Assembly: GCF_004786095.1 (NCBI RefSeq)
Contig: NZ_RHPJ01000002.1
Coordinates: forward strand, 744,001-808,000
Source: Serinibacter arcticus
Lineage (GTDB): Bacteria; Actinomycetota; Actinomycetes; Actinomycetales; Beutenbergiaceae
DNA length: 64,000 nucleotides
Direction of reading: 5' to 3'
Below are positions 49,341-59,319 of the stretch, piece after piece. The translations under genes and the position numbers were made by a program. A model generated the notes under the pieces. That model saw only the letters and a list, made by a program, of their open reading frames with translations. It searched no databases and was not told the origin of the DNA. The stretch's first letter is position 1, and each line of letters opens with the position of its first letter.

Positions 49341-52300
49341 ATGCGATCTCTCTCCCTCAACGTGCCACCCGGGAGGCGGTCGCGGTGGCGCGACGGCGTC
49401 CGGGTGGCCTCCGCGGCGGTCGCCACCGCGGCCCTCGTGCTGGTCGGCGGATCCTCGGCCATGGCCGGGCCCGGCGACTCGTCCAACGCCTCGGCGCAGT
49501 TCCTCTCGGGCAGCCTGCTGTCCGCCGTCCCGGTCGGCAGCGTCGCCGGACTGGGCGGGGCCTCGGCGAGCAACGCCGGGTCACCCGACACGGACGTGGA
49601 CCGGGTCGGGCTCGACGTCACCGCGCTGAGCGCGATCAACGTGCAGGTGCCCGGCGGCGTCGGCCTCCTGCCGCTCGGTCAGGTCCTCGTTCTCGGGGCC
49701 GTCAACCAGTACGCCGAGGCCTCGGACCTCGGCGTCTCGCGCGCCGCCTCCGGGGCCGTCAGCGACGACGGCGCCGTGTCCGTCGGTGGTGGCGGCGACT
49801 TCCCCGCCTCGGCCGGCCTCCGGCTCCAGCCGCTCCTCGGCGGGCTCTCCACCGTCGTCGGCGATCTCCAGATCGACCTCGAGGCGATCACGGGCGTCGC
49901 GGCCCTCGACGACGCCGTCGGCACCGCTCCCGTCGCCGAGTGCGACTCGCTCGCCGACCCCGAGCACTGCCTCGACTACTCCATCGCCGGCGGTGAGCTG
50001 CGTGCCTCCGTGCCGGCCATCGCCGGACTGACCACGACGCTCACCGGAACCGGTGGCGTGGCCAGCACGGTCGACGGCGTCGTGAACGGCCTCGCCGGAC
50101 CGAACGGCTCCCTCGCGCGAGCCCTCGCGGGCCTGAACGCGGCGCTGACGCCGCTCCTGGGCAACACCGGCCTGAACATCGCCGTCTCGACGAACGTCAC
50201 CGGCGCGCTCAACACGTTCCTCGACACCCCGCTGACCCAGGACGGCAGCGCGGTCAGCATCAACCTGCGCACGGGCCAGATCACCGCCGACCTCGACGCT
50301 CTGCTCGCGGCGACGGACGGCTCCGGCCTCTCGAACCTCGCGCCCGGCACCGAGATCCTCTCGGGGCCGGTGCTCGCCACGCTGGTGAGCCAGGTCAGCG
50401 GCCTCCTGAATCAGGTGCCGACCCTGGTCAGCACGCTCCTGACATCCACGCTGAACGCGGCCACGCTGACGATCACGGGCAACGTGTGCCTCGTCGGCAG
50501 CGGCGCGTCCTGCTCGACCCCGATCGTCGACATCGGGACCGGCATCAACATCAACGTCAACGGGACCCTCGGCCAGGTGATCGCCGGCACCGCACCCGCC
50601 ACGATCACGCTCAAGGCCGCCGGCCTCACCATCCCGGTGTCGGTCAGCGCCCTCCTCGGCGCCCTGGCTGCCCCGATCACCGCCGCCCTGTTCAACCCCA
50701 CGACCGGTGTCGTCGCCACCGTGACCGGATCGACGTCACCTCTGACGCTCGCCGTGACCGGCGTCATCGGCACGCTCTCGGGCCCGCTGCAGGCGTTGAA
50801 CACGATCGTCTCGCTCCAGGCCAACGTCCAGGAGCAGCCCGTCGCCGGCGTCCACCGCGTCAGCGCGCTGCGGCTCTCGCTGCTGGGCAGCGCCCTCGCC
50901 CAGGTCGACCTCGGCAGCGCCCAGGTCGGACCCAACGTGGTCCTGCCGCTCGTGGCGCCGACCGTCCTGTCCCTCACGCCCAGCGAGGGTCCGACCACCG
51001 GCGGCCAGACCGTCACCGTCACGGGCACGAGCTTCGTCGACGGTGCGACCACCGTCACGGTCGACGGGACACCCGTCCCCGCCGCCGACGTCACGGTGGA
51101 GTCCTCGGCCACCCTGTCCTACCTCACCCCGGCCCACGCGGTCGGACCGGTCGACGTCACGGTCACCAACGAGGCAGGGACCAGCGCCCCGCTCACCTAC
51201 ACCTACGTGGCCGCGCCGACGACGGCGTCGCTCACCCCGCCGTCCGGCCCCACCGCGGGCGGCACCGTCGTCACGATCGCCGGTGACGGGTTCACGCCCG
51301 AGACCGTCGTGACCATCGACGGCGTCGACGTCGTCCCGACCGTGAACGACGAGGGCGACTCTCTGACGTTCACCACCCCGCCGAACGAGGCCGGTCCGGT
51401 GGACGTCACGGTCACCACCGCGGGTGGCACCAGCACCCCGGCCCTGATCTTCACCTACCTCGACGCCCCGACGACGGCCACCCTGGCCCCTGCGGCAGGG
51501 CCTGTCGCCGGTGGCACCGAGGTCGTCGTCACGGGCGCCGGCTTCACGCCGGAGTCGGTCGTCACGATCGACGACGAGGACGTCGTGCCGTCGTTCGTGA
51601 ACGACGAGGGCACCTCGCTGACCTTCACCACCCCGCCCCACGCGGCCGGTCCGGTGGACGTCGTCGTCACCACCGCGGGCGGCACGAGCACCCCGGCCCT
51701 GGTCTTCACCTACCTCGACGCTCCGACCGCCGCCTCGCTCGCGCCGGTCTCCGGCCCGGTGGCCGGTGGCACCGCCGTCGTCGTGACGGGCACGGGGTTC
51801 ACCCCCGACTCGGTCGTGACGATCGACGGGCTCGAGGTCTCGGGTGTCGTCAACGAGACCGGCACCGAGGTCGCCTTCACCACCCCCGGTGGCGACGCCG
51901 GCCCGGTCGACGTCGTCGTGACGACGCTCGGCGGGTCGACCGACGCGCTGGTCTTCACCTACCTGGACGCGCCGACGGCCGCGTCGCTGGACCCCGTCGC
52001 GGGTCCGGTGGCCGGTGGCACGGTCGTCACGGTCACCGGCACGGGCTTCGTCCCGGGCTCGATCGCGACGATCGACGGCGTCGAGGTCCCCTCCGACGTC
52101 AACGACGAGGGCACCGAGCTGACCTTCACCACCCCGGCGCACGACGCCGGGCCGGTGGACGTCGTCGTGACGACCCCGGGTGGTAGCACCGGTCCGCTGG
52201 TGTTCACCTACGTGGACGTGCCGACGGCGGCCTCCCTCAGCCCGGTCTCCGGACCGGTCGCGGGCGGCACCCTCGTCACGATCGTCGGGACGAGCTTCAC

Positions 52301-55300
52301 GGACGACTCCGTCGTGACGATCGACGGCGACGTCGTGGCCGGCACCGTGAACGAGGACGGCACCGAGATCACCTTCACGACCCCCGGTGGTGACGCGGGT
52401 CCGGTCGACGTCGTCGTGACGACGGCGGGCGGCAGCACCGAGCCGCTCGTCTTCACCTACGTGGACGCGCCGACGGCCGAGAGCCTGACGCCCGAGTCCG
52501 GCCCCGTCGCGGGCGGGACCCCGGTCACCGTCGTCGGCGAGAACTTCGTCCCCGGCACCGTCGTCGTGATCGACGGCATCGAGGTGCCTGTCGTGATCGA
52601 CGAGACCGGCACCGAGCTGGTCTTCCTCACGCCGGCGCACGACGCCGGCCCGGTCGACGTCGTGGTCGTCACGCCCGGTGGCGAGACCGACCCGCTGACG
52701 TACACCTACCTGGACGCCCCGACCGCTGCGACGCTCGACCCCGACCTCGGTCCGGCGACGGGTGGCACGGACGTGATCGTCACGGGTGAGAACTTCGTCG
52801 AGGGTTCGATCGTCACGATCGACGGCGTCGAGGTGCCCGCCACGGTGAACGAGGACGGCACCGAGGTCGCGTTCACGACGCCGGCCCACGACGCGGGACC
52901 GGTCGACGTCGTCGTCACGACGCCGGGTGGTTCGACGGCGCCGCTGACGTTCACCTACGTGGACGCCCCGATCGCCGCGAGCCTGGCCCCCGTGGCCGGT
53001 CCGACCGACGGCGGCACGACCGTCACCATTACGGGTGAGGGGTTCACCCCGGAGTCCGTGGTGACGATCGACGGCGTCGAGGTCGCTCCCACCACGGTGG
53101 CCGAGGACGGGCTCACGCTGGAGTTCCTCACGCCGGCGCACGCGGCCGGTCCCGTCCCCGTCACGGTGACGACGGTGGGCGGCACGTCCGAGCCGCTCAC
53201 GTTCACCTACGTCGCTGCGCCGGTGGCGCTGACGATCGATCCGATCGAGGGTCCGTCCGCGGGCGGCACGCTCGTGCAGATCACGGGTTCCGAGCTCGGG
53301 TTCGGGCTCGGTGCGGCCTCCGGCACCACGGTGGTCATCGGGGGGGTCGAGGTCACCCCGATCGTCGCGGCCGGCACGGTGGTCCTGTTCGTGACGCCCC
53401 CGCACGCTCCGGGGCTCGTGGATGTCACCGTGACGACGGCGGGCGGCACGTCCGGCCCGCTGGGCTTCACCTACAACGGTGAGGCGCCGACGGCGGAGTC
53501 CCTCTCGCCGGAGTTCGGTCCGGTCGCCGGTGGCACGATCGTCACCGTCGTCGGGACGGACTTCACGCCCGAGTCGGTCGTCACGATCGACGGTGTCGAG
53601 GTCGACGCCGAGGTGGCCCTCGACGGCCTGTCCCTGACCTTCACCACTCCGGAGCACGCAGCCGGTCCGGTGGACGTCGTCGTCACGACGGACGACGGTT
53701 CGACCGAGCCGCTCACGTTCACCTACGTGGACGTCCCGTCGGCGGAGTCGCTGTCTCCGGTCTCCGGTCCGGTGACTGGTGGCACGTCGGTCACGGTCGT
53801 GGGTGAGAACTTCACTCCCGACTCGGTCGTCACGATCGACGGTGTTGAGGTTCCGGCCACGGTCAACGACGAGGGCACCGAGGTCACCTTCACCACCCCG
53901 GCCCACGGAGCCGGTCCGGTGGACGTCATCGTCACGACCCCGGGTGGCTCGACCGAGCCGCTGGTCTTCACCTTTGTCGACGCCCCGACCGCGGACAGCC
54001 TGTCCCCGGTTGCCGGCCCGACCGCGGGTGGCACGTCGGTGACGGTCGTGGGTGAGAACTTCACTCCCGACTCGGTCGTCACGATCGATGGCGTTGAGGT
54101 TCCGGCCACGGTCAACGACGAGGGCACCGAGGTCACCTTCACCACCCCGGAGCACGCAGCCGGTCCGGTGGACGTGGTCGTCACGACCCCGGGTGGTTCC
54201 ACGGAGCCGCTGGTGTTCACCTACGTGGATGCCCCGACCGCGGACAGCCTGTCCCCGGTTGCCGGCCCGACCGCGGGTGGCACCTCGGTGACGGTCGTGG
54301 GTGAGAACTTCACCCCCGACTCGGTCGTCACGATCGATGGCGTTGAGGTTCCCGCGACGGTCAACGACGACGGCACTGAGCTGACCTTCACCACTCCGGA
54401 GCACGCGGCCGGTCCGGTGGATGTCGTGGTCACGACGCCGGGTGGCTCGACCGAGCCGCTCACGTTCACCTACGTCGACGCCCCCACCGCGGACAGCCTG
54501 TCCCCGGTCGCTGGCCCGGTCACGGGTGGCACCGTGGTGACGGTCGTGGGTGAGAACTTCACCCCCGACTCGGTCGTCACGATCGACGGCGTTGAGGTTC
54601 CGGCCACGGTCAGCGACGACGGCACCGAGATCACCTTCACCACTCCGGAGCACGCAGCCGGTCCGGTGGACGTCATCGTCACGACGCCGGGTGGTTCTAC
54701 GGAGCCGCTGGTGTTCACCTACGTGGATGCCCCGACCGCGGACAGCCTGTCCCCGGTCGCTGGCCCGGTCACGGGTGGCACCGTGGTGACGGTCGTGGGT
54801 GAGAACTTCACTCCCGACTCGGTCGTCACGATCGATGGCGTTGAGGTTCCGGCCACGGTCAGCGACGACGGCACCGAGCTGACCTTCACCACTCCGGAGC
54901 ACGCAGCCGGTCCGGTGGACGTCATCGTCACCACGCCGGGTGGTTCGACCGAGCCGCTGATCTTCACCTACGTGGATGCCCCGGTTGCCGAGAGCTTGTC
55001 TCCGGTCTCCGGTCCGGTGGCTGGTGGCACGTCGGTGACTGTCGTGGGTGAGAACTTCACTCCGGACTCGGTCGTCACGATCGATGGCGAGACCGTCCTC
55101 GCGACGGTGAACGACGAGGGCACCGAGGTCACCTTCACCACTCCGGAGCACGCAGCCGGTCCGGTGGATGTCGTGGTCACGACGCCGGGTGGTTCGACCG
55201 AGCCGCTCACGTTCACCTACGTGGATGCCCCGGTTGCCGAGAGCTTGTCTCCGGTCTCCGGTCCGGTGGCTGGTGGTACGTCGGTGACGGTCGTGGGTGA

Positions 55301-58300
55301 GAACTTCACCCCCGACTCGGTCGTCACGATCGACGGTGTTGAGGTTCCGGCCACGGTCAACGACGACGGCACTGAGCTGACGTTCACCACTCCGGAGCAC
55401 GCAGCCGGTCCGGTGGATGTGGTCGTCACGACCCCGGGTGGCTCGACCGAGCCGCTCGTCTTCACCTACGTCGACGCCCCGACCGCGGACAGCCTGTCCC
55501 CGGTTGCCGGCCCGACCGCGGGTGGTACGTCGGTGACGGTCGTGGGTGAGAACTTCACTCCCGACTCGGTCGTCACGATCGATGGCGAGACCGTCCCCGC
55601 GACGGTGAACGACGAGGGCACCGAGGTCACCTTCACCACTCCGGCCCACGAGGCCGGTCCCGTGGACGTCGTGGTCACGACCCCGGGTGGTTCTACGGAG
55701 CCGCTGGTCTTCACCTACGTCGACGCCCCGTCGGCGGAGTCGCTCTCGCCGGTGGCCGGTCCGGTGGCTGGCGGTACGTCGGTGACGGTCGTGGGTGAGA
55801 ACTTCACTCCCGACTCGGTCGTCACGATCGATGGCGAGACCGTCCCCGCGACGGTCAACGATGACGGCACCGAGATCACCTTCACCACCCCGGCCCACGA
55901 GGCCGGTCCGGTGGACGTGGTCGTCACGACGCCGGGTGGTTCGACCGAGCCGCTCACGTTCACCTACGTGGATGCCCCGTCGGCGGAGTCGCTCTCGCCC
56001 GTTGCTGGCCCGGTCACGGGTGGCACCGTGGTGACGATCGTGGGTGAGAATTTCACCCCCGACTCGGTCGTCACGATCGATGGCGTCGAGGTTCCCGCAA
56101 CGGTGAACGACGAGGGCACCGAGGTCACCTTCACCACCCCGGCCGACGAGGCCGGTCCGGTGGACGTCATCGTCACCACGCCGGGCGGTTCGACCGAGCC
56201 GCTGGTCTTCACCTACGTCGACGCCCCCGTGGCGGAGTCGCTCTCGCCGGTGGCCGGCCCTGTTGCCGGTGGCACCGTGGTGACGGTCGTGGGTGAGAAC
56301 TTCACTCCCGACTCGGTCGTCACGATCGATGGCGTCACGGTTCCCGCGACGGTGAACGATGACGGCACCGAGCTGACCTTCACCACTCCGGAGCACGCAG
56401 CCGGTCCGGTGGATGTCGTGGTCACGACGCCGGGTGGTTCCACGGAGCCGCTGGTGTTCACCTACGTGGATGCCCCGGTTGCCGAGAGCTTGTCTCCGGT
56501 CTCCGGTCCGGTGGCTGGCGGTACGTCGGTGACGGTCGTGGGTGAGAACTTCACTCCGGACTCGGTCGTCACGATCGATGGCGTCGAGGTTCCCGCGACG
56601 GTGAACGACGAGGGCACCGAGGTCACCTTCACCACCCCGGCCCACGAGGCCGGTCCGGTGGATGTCGTGGTCACGACGCCGGGTGGTTCTACGGAGCCGC
56701 TGGTCTTCACCTACGTCGACGCGCCCACTGCGGACAGCCTGTCCCCGGTTGCCGGCCCGGTCGCGGGTGGCACCGTGGTGACGATCGTGGGTGAGAACTT
56801 CACCCCCGACTCGGTCGTCACGATCGATGGCGTCACGGTTCCCGCGACGGTCAACGACGACGGCACTGAGATCACCTTCACCACTCCGGCCCACGAGGCC
56901 GGTCCGGTGGACGTGGTCGTCACGACGCCGGGTGGTGCGACCGAGCCGCTCACGTTCACCTACGTCGACGCCCCGGTTGCCGAGAGCCTGTCTCCGGTCT
57001 CCGGTCCGGTGGCTGGTGGCACGTCGGTGACGGTCGTGGGTGAGAACTTCACTCCGGACTCGGTCGTCACAATCGATGGCGTCGAGGTTCCCGCGACGGT
57101 GAACGACGAGGGCACAGAGGTCACCTTCACCACTCCGGAGCACGCAGCCGGTCCGGTGGATGTCGTGGTCACGACGTCGGGTGGATCCACGGAGCCGCTG
57201 GTCTTCACCTACGTCGACGCCCCGTCGGCGGAGTCGCTGTCTCCGGTTGCCGGTCCGGTCACGGGTGGCACCGTGGTGACGGTCGTGGGTGAGAACTTCA
57301 CTCCCGACTCGGTCGTCACGATCGACGGTGTTGAGGTTCCCGCGACGGTGAATGATGAGGGCACCGAGCTGACCTTCACCACTCCGGAGCACGCAGCCGG
57401 TCCGGTGGATGTCGTGGTGACGACGCCGGGTGGTTCCACGGAGCCGCTCACGTTCACCTACGTCGCTGCGCCGGTGGCGCTGACGATCGATCCGATCGAG
57501 GGTCCGTCCGCGGGCGGCACGCTCGTGCAGATCACGGGTTCCGAGCTCGGGTTCGGGCTCGGTGCGGCCTCCGGCACCACGGTGGTCATCGGGGGGGTCG
57601 AGGTCACCCCGATCGTCGCGGCCGGCACGGTGGTCCTGTTCGTGACGCCCCCGCACGCTCCGGGGCTCGTGGATGTCACCGTGACGACGGCGGGCGGCAC
57701 GTCCGGCCCGCTGGGCTTCACCTACAACGGTGAGGCGCCGACGGCGGAGTCCCTCTCGCCGGAGTTCGGTCCGGTCGCCGGTGGCACGATCGTCACCGTC
57801 GTCGGGACGGACTTCACGCCCGAGTCGGTCGTCACGATCGACGGTGTCGAGGTCGACGCCGAGGTGGCCCTCGACGGCCTGTCCCTGACCTTCACCACTC
57901 CGGAGCACGCAGCCGGTCCGGTGGACGTCGTCGTCACGACGGACGACGGTTCGACCGAGCCGCTCACGTTTACCTACGTCGACGCCCCGGTCGTGCCCGT
58001 CATCACCGGCCTGGACCCCGTCGAGGGCCCGGCCGCCGGCGGCACGGACGTGACGGTCACCGGTACGGGCTTCTCGCCCGCGAGTGTGGTCACCATCGGT
58101 GATGACGAGGTCACGCCGACTGACGTCAGCGAGGACGGCACCACGATCGTCTTCACAACGCCCGGTGGCGAGCCGGGTCCGGTCGACGTCACGGTGACGA
58201 CGTCGGGTGGCGAGAGCGCCCCGCAGACGTTCACCTACCTCGAGGACGACGGCAACGACGACGGCCCCACGGCCGCCGGCCTCACGCCGGGCTTCGGCCC

Positions 58301-59237
58301 GGTCGAGGGCGGCACCGAGGTGACCGTCACCGGCTCCGACTTCGCGGCGGGCAGCGTCGTGACGATCGGTGGCATCGACGTCGACCCGCTGCAGGTGGCG
58401 GAGGACGGTACGAGCCTGACGTTCCTCACGCCGGCGGTCGAGGAGGCCGGGGCGGTCGGCGTCACGGTCACGACCGAGGACGGCACGAGCCAGCCACTGC
58501 CCTTCACCTACGTCGACCGCGAGGTCGTCGTGGACGGGCCGGGCGTCCCGGGTGGATCAGTACCCGTGACCGGCGAGTGCTGGCCCCCCGGCGTGACCGT
58601 GACGGTCCAGCTGCAGACGAAGGACGGCGTCGCCGTCGGCGCTCCCGTCACCGTCGTGACCGGCGAGGACTGCACGTTCGAGGTCGACCTTCCCATCGGG
58701 ACGGACGTCCCGGCGGGTGAGTACGAGGTCGTCGTGACGGACGAGACCGGCGGTTCGACCGTCGTCGCGGTCGACGTCGTGGCCCCGGCCCTGACGATCG
58801 CGAACGCTCGTCAGACGCGTGGTGCCCAGGAGACCAACACGGTCCGCGGCACCTCCTGGGAGCCGGGCACCGAGGTCGCGCTCGTCGCGTTCTCGACGCC
58901 CCTCCAGCTCGGCACCGTGCTCCCGCTCGCGGACGGCACGTTCGAGCTCCGGTTCGCCACGACCGCCCTGCCCGTCGGCACGCACACCGTGCAGGCGACG
59001 CAGACGCGGAGCAACGGTCAGGTCGTCGTCCGCGAGGTGACGTTCGAGATCGTCGCGGCACCCGGCGGCGGAACCGGTGGCGGAAACGGCAACGGCGGCG
59101 GCACGGGTGGTGGCAGGGGCGGGGGCCTCGCGACCACCGGAGCCGGCATCCTCCCCGTGGCCATCGGCGCGCTGGTCCTGCTCGGGACCGGTGCAGGGCT
59201 CGTGGTGCGACGCCGTCGCACCACCGGTCTCGACTGA
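49341..59237 (+). CDS. Giant cell-wall-anchored protein with 30 IPT/TIG repeats
   Basis: 3298-residue exported protein. Signal peptide with cleavage after SAMA (near residue 42). The N-terminal region (43 to about 538) resembles actinobacterial 'choice-of-anchor G' proteins (AQFLSGSLLS, beta-rich). Thirty IPT/TIG immunoglobulin-like repeats follow (residues about 539-3056), mostly 83 residues each, with SLSPVAGPxxGGTxVTVxGxxFTPxSVVTIDG, TFTTP and TFTYVDAP marks. Two more beta domains (about 3057-3245) and a Gly/Asn linker lead to LATTG (about 3263-3267), a membrane helix and RRRR: a sortase class E (LAxTG) wall anchor. It would be a long stalk extending from the cell, perhaps for adhesion. 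ATG at 49341 has GAAGGTGG upstream. The near-identical repeats make assembly errors possible. Confidence 0.9.
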   Translation: MRSLSLNVPPGRRSRWRDGVRVASAAVATAALVLVGGSSAMAGPGDSSNASAQFLSGSLLSAVPVGSVAGLGGASASNAGSPDTDVDRVGLDVTALSAINVQVPGGVGLLPLGQVLVLGAVNQYAEASDLGVSRAASGAVSDDGAVSVGGGGDFPASAGLRLQPLLGGLSTVVGDLQIDLEAITGVAALDDAVGTAPVAECDSLADPEHCLDYSIAGGELRASVPAIAGLTTTLTGTGGVASTVDGVVNGLAGPNGSLARALAGLNAALTPLLGNTGLNIAVSTNVTGALNTFLDTPLTQDGSAVSINLRTGQITADLDALLAATDGSGLSNLAPGTEILSGPVLATLVSQVSGLLNQVPTLVSTLLTSTLNAATLTITGNVCLVGSGASCSTPIVDIGTGININVNGTLGQVIAGTAPATITLKAAGLTIPVSVSALLGALAAPITAALFNPTTGVVATVTGSTSPLTLAVTGVIGTLSGPLQALNTIVSLQANVQEQPVAGVHRVSALRLSLLGSALAQVDLGSAQVGPNVVLPLVAPTVLSLTPSEGPTTGGQTVTVTGTSFVDGATTVTVDGTPVPAADVTVESSATLSYLTPAHAVGPVDVTVTNEAGTSAPLTYTYVAAPTTASLTPPSGPTAGGTVVTIAGDGFTPETVVTIDGVDVVPTVNDEGDSLTFTTPPNEAGPVDVTVTTAGGTSTPALIFTYLDAPTTATLAPAAGPVAGGTEVVVTGAGFTPESVVTIDDEDVVPSFVNDEGTSLTFTTPPHAAGPVDVVVTTAGGTSTPALVFTYLDAPTAASLAPVSGPVAGGTAVVVTGTGFTPDSVVTIDGLEVSGVVNETGTEVAFTTPGGDAGPVDVVVTTLGGSTDALVFTYLDAPTAASLDPVAGPVAGGTVVTVTGTGFVPGSIATIDGVEVPSDVNDEGTELTFTTPAHDAGPVDVVVTTPGGSTGPLVFTYVDVPTAASLSPVSGPVAGGTLVTIVGTSFTDDSVVTIDGDVVAGTVNEDGTEITFTTPGGDAGPVDVVVTTAGGSTEPLVFTYVDAPTAESLTPESGPVAGGTPVTVVGENFVPGTVVVIDGIEVPVVIDETGTELVFLTPAHDAGPVDVVVVTPGGETDPLTYTYLDAPTAATLDPDLGPATGGTDVIVTGENFVEGSIVTIDGVEVPATVNEDGTEVAFTTPAHDAGPVDVVVTTPGGSTAPLTFTYVDAPIAASLAPVAGPTDGGTTVTITGEGFTPESVVTIDGVEVAPTTVAEDGLTLEFLTPAHAAGPVPVTVTTVGGTSEPLTFTYVAAPVALTIDPIEGPSAGGTLVQITGSELGFGLGAASGTTVVIGGVEVTPIVAAGTVVLFVTPPHAPGLVDVTVTTAGGTSGPLGFTYNGEAPTAESLSPEFGPVAGGTIVTVVGTDFTPESVVTIDGVEVDAEVALDGLSLTFTTPEHAAGPVDVVVTTDDGSTEPLTFTYVDVPSAESLSPVSGPVTGGTSVTVVGENFTPDSVVTIDGVEVPATVNDEGTEVTFTTPAHGAGPVDVIVTTPGGSTEPLVFTFVDAPTADSLSPVAGPTAGGTSVTVVGENFTPDSVVTIDGVEVPATVNDEGTEVTFTTPEHAAGPVDVVVTTPGGSTEPLVFTYVDAPTADSLSPVAGPTAGGTSVTVVGENFTPDSVVTIDGVEVPATVNDDGTELTFTTPEHAAGPVDVVVTTPGGSTEPLTFTYVDAPTADSLSPVAGPVTGGTVVTVVGENFTPDSVVTIDGVEVPATVSDDGTEITFTTPEHAAGPVDVIVTTPGGSTEPLVFTYVDAPTADSLSPVAGPVTGGTVVTVVGENFTPDSVVTIDGVEVPATVSDDGTELTFTTPEHAAGPVDVIVTTPGGSTEPLIFTYVDAPVAESLSPVSGPVAGGTSVTVVGENFTPDSVVTIDGETVLATVNDEGTEVTFTTPEHAAGPVDVVVTTPGGSTEPLTFTYVDAPVAESLSPVSGPVAGGTSVTVVGENFTPDSVVTIDGVEVPATVNDDGTELTFTTPEHAAGPVDVVVTTPGGSTEPLVFTYVDAPTADSLSPVAGPTAGGTSVTVVGENFTPDSVVTIDGETVPATVNDEGTEVTFTTPAHEAGPVDVVVTTPGGSTEPLVFTYVDAPSAESLSPVAGPVAGGTSVTVVGENFTPDSVVTIDGETVPATVNDDGTEITFTTPAHEAGPVDVVVTTPGGSTEPLTFTYVDAPSAESLSPVAGPVTGGTVVTIVGENFTPDSVVTIDGVEVPATVNDEGTEVTFTTPADEAGPVDVIVTTPGGSTEPLVFTYVDAPVAESLSPVAGPVAGGTVVTVVGENFTPDSVVTIDGVTVPATVNDDGTELTFTTPEHAAGPVDVVVTTPGGSTEPLVFTYVDAPVAESLSPVSGPVAGGTSVTVVGENFTPDSVVTIDGVEVPATVNDEGTEVTFTTPAHEAGPVDVVVTTPGGSTEPLVFTYVDAPTADSLSPVAGPVAGGTVVTIVGENFTPDSVVTIDGVTVPATVNDDGTEITFTTPAHEAGPVDVVVTTPGGATEPLTFTYVDAPVAESLSPVSGPVAGGTSVTVVGENFTPDSVVTIDGVEVPATVNDEGTEVTFTTPEHAAGPVDVVVTTSGGSTEPLVFTYVDAPSAESLSPVAGPVTGGTVVTVVGENFTPDSVVTIDGVEVPATVNDEGTELTFTTPEHAAGPVDVVVTTPGGSTEPLTFTYVAAPVALTIDPIEGPSAGGTLVQITGSELGFGLGAASGTTVVIGGVEVTPIVAAGTVVLFVTPPHAPGLVDVTVTTAGGTSGPLGFTYNGEAPTAESLSPEFGPVAGGTIVTVVGTDFTPESVVTIDGVEVDAEVALDGLSLTFTTPEHAAGPVDVVVTTDDGSTEPLTFTYVDAPVVPVITGLDPVEGPAAGGTDVTVTGTGFSPASVVTIGDDEVTPTDVSEDGTTIVFTTPGGEPGPVDVTVTTSGGESAPQTFTYLEDDGNDDGPTAAGLTPGFGPVEGGTEVTVTGSDFAAGSVVTIGGIDVDPLQVAEDGTSLTFLTPAVEEAGAVGVTVTTEDGTSQPLPFTYVDREVVVDGPGVPGGSVPVTGECWPPGVTVTVQLQTKDGVAVGAPVTVVTGEDCTFEVDLPIGTDVPAGEYEVVVTDETGGSTVVAVDVVAPALTIANARQTRGAQETNTVRGTSWEPGTEVALVAFSTPLQLGTVLPLADGTFELRFATTALPVGTHTVQATQTRSNGQVVVREVTFEIVAAPGGGTGGGNGNGGGTGGGRGGGLATTGAGILPVAIGALVLLGTGAGLVVRRRRTTGLD
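53190..53719 (+). repeat. 530-bp direct repeat, copy 1
   Basis: Identical base for base to 57441-57970 by line-by-line comparison; the copies end where C53720 is T57971. It covers two repeat units (10 and 11), one of them an unusual 264-nt type (VALTIDPIEGPSAGGTLVQI) found only in these two copies. Confidence 0.93.
57441..57970 (+). repeat. 530-bp direct repeat, copy 2
   Basis: Second identical copy, 4251 bp from the first, same strand and frame (4251 = 3 x 1417). Together they bracket fifteen 249-nt units (12-26). Confidence 0.93.
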
Positions 59238-59252
59238 CCCGCGGAGGGCGGT

Positions 59253-59298
59253 GAAGCCGCCCCGCGAGACACCTGCCGGTGTCTCGCGGGGCGGCTTC
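59253..59298 (+). terminator. Terminator of the giant gene
   Basis: Perfect 21-bp stem (59253-59273, 59278-59298) with loop TGCC, 15 nt after the stop; suited to end transcription also from the facing acetyltransferase gene. Confidence 0.88.
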
Positions 59299-59319
59299 TC
59301 GCTCTGACGACGGTGCGAC

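Larger units (their letters stand above)
50956..58507 (+). repeat. Array of 30 IPT/TIG repeats, ~249-nt period
   Basis: Unit boundaries fall at about 51209, 51455, 51710, 51959, 52208 and then every 249 nt, with longer units of 252-264 nt at 53207, 53471, 57458, 57722 and 57974. Units 12-26 (53723-57457) are each exactly 249 nt and nearly identical; units 1-9 and 29-30 are more diverged. Confidence 0.92.

Noticed and set aside
50736-57908. A 2390-codon open frame on the minus strand opposite the IPT array
   Set aside because: It arises because a short coding unit with strong codon bias is repeated; one unit free of stops in that frame gives many. The product is Arg/Asp/Gly-rich without any fold, start signal or family match.
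51203-58507. Series of about 82-codon minus-strand frames, one per repeat
   Set aside because: Each begins at the same place of the unit and mirrors the IPT coding sequence; an echo of periodicity and not a gene array.
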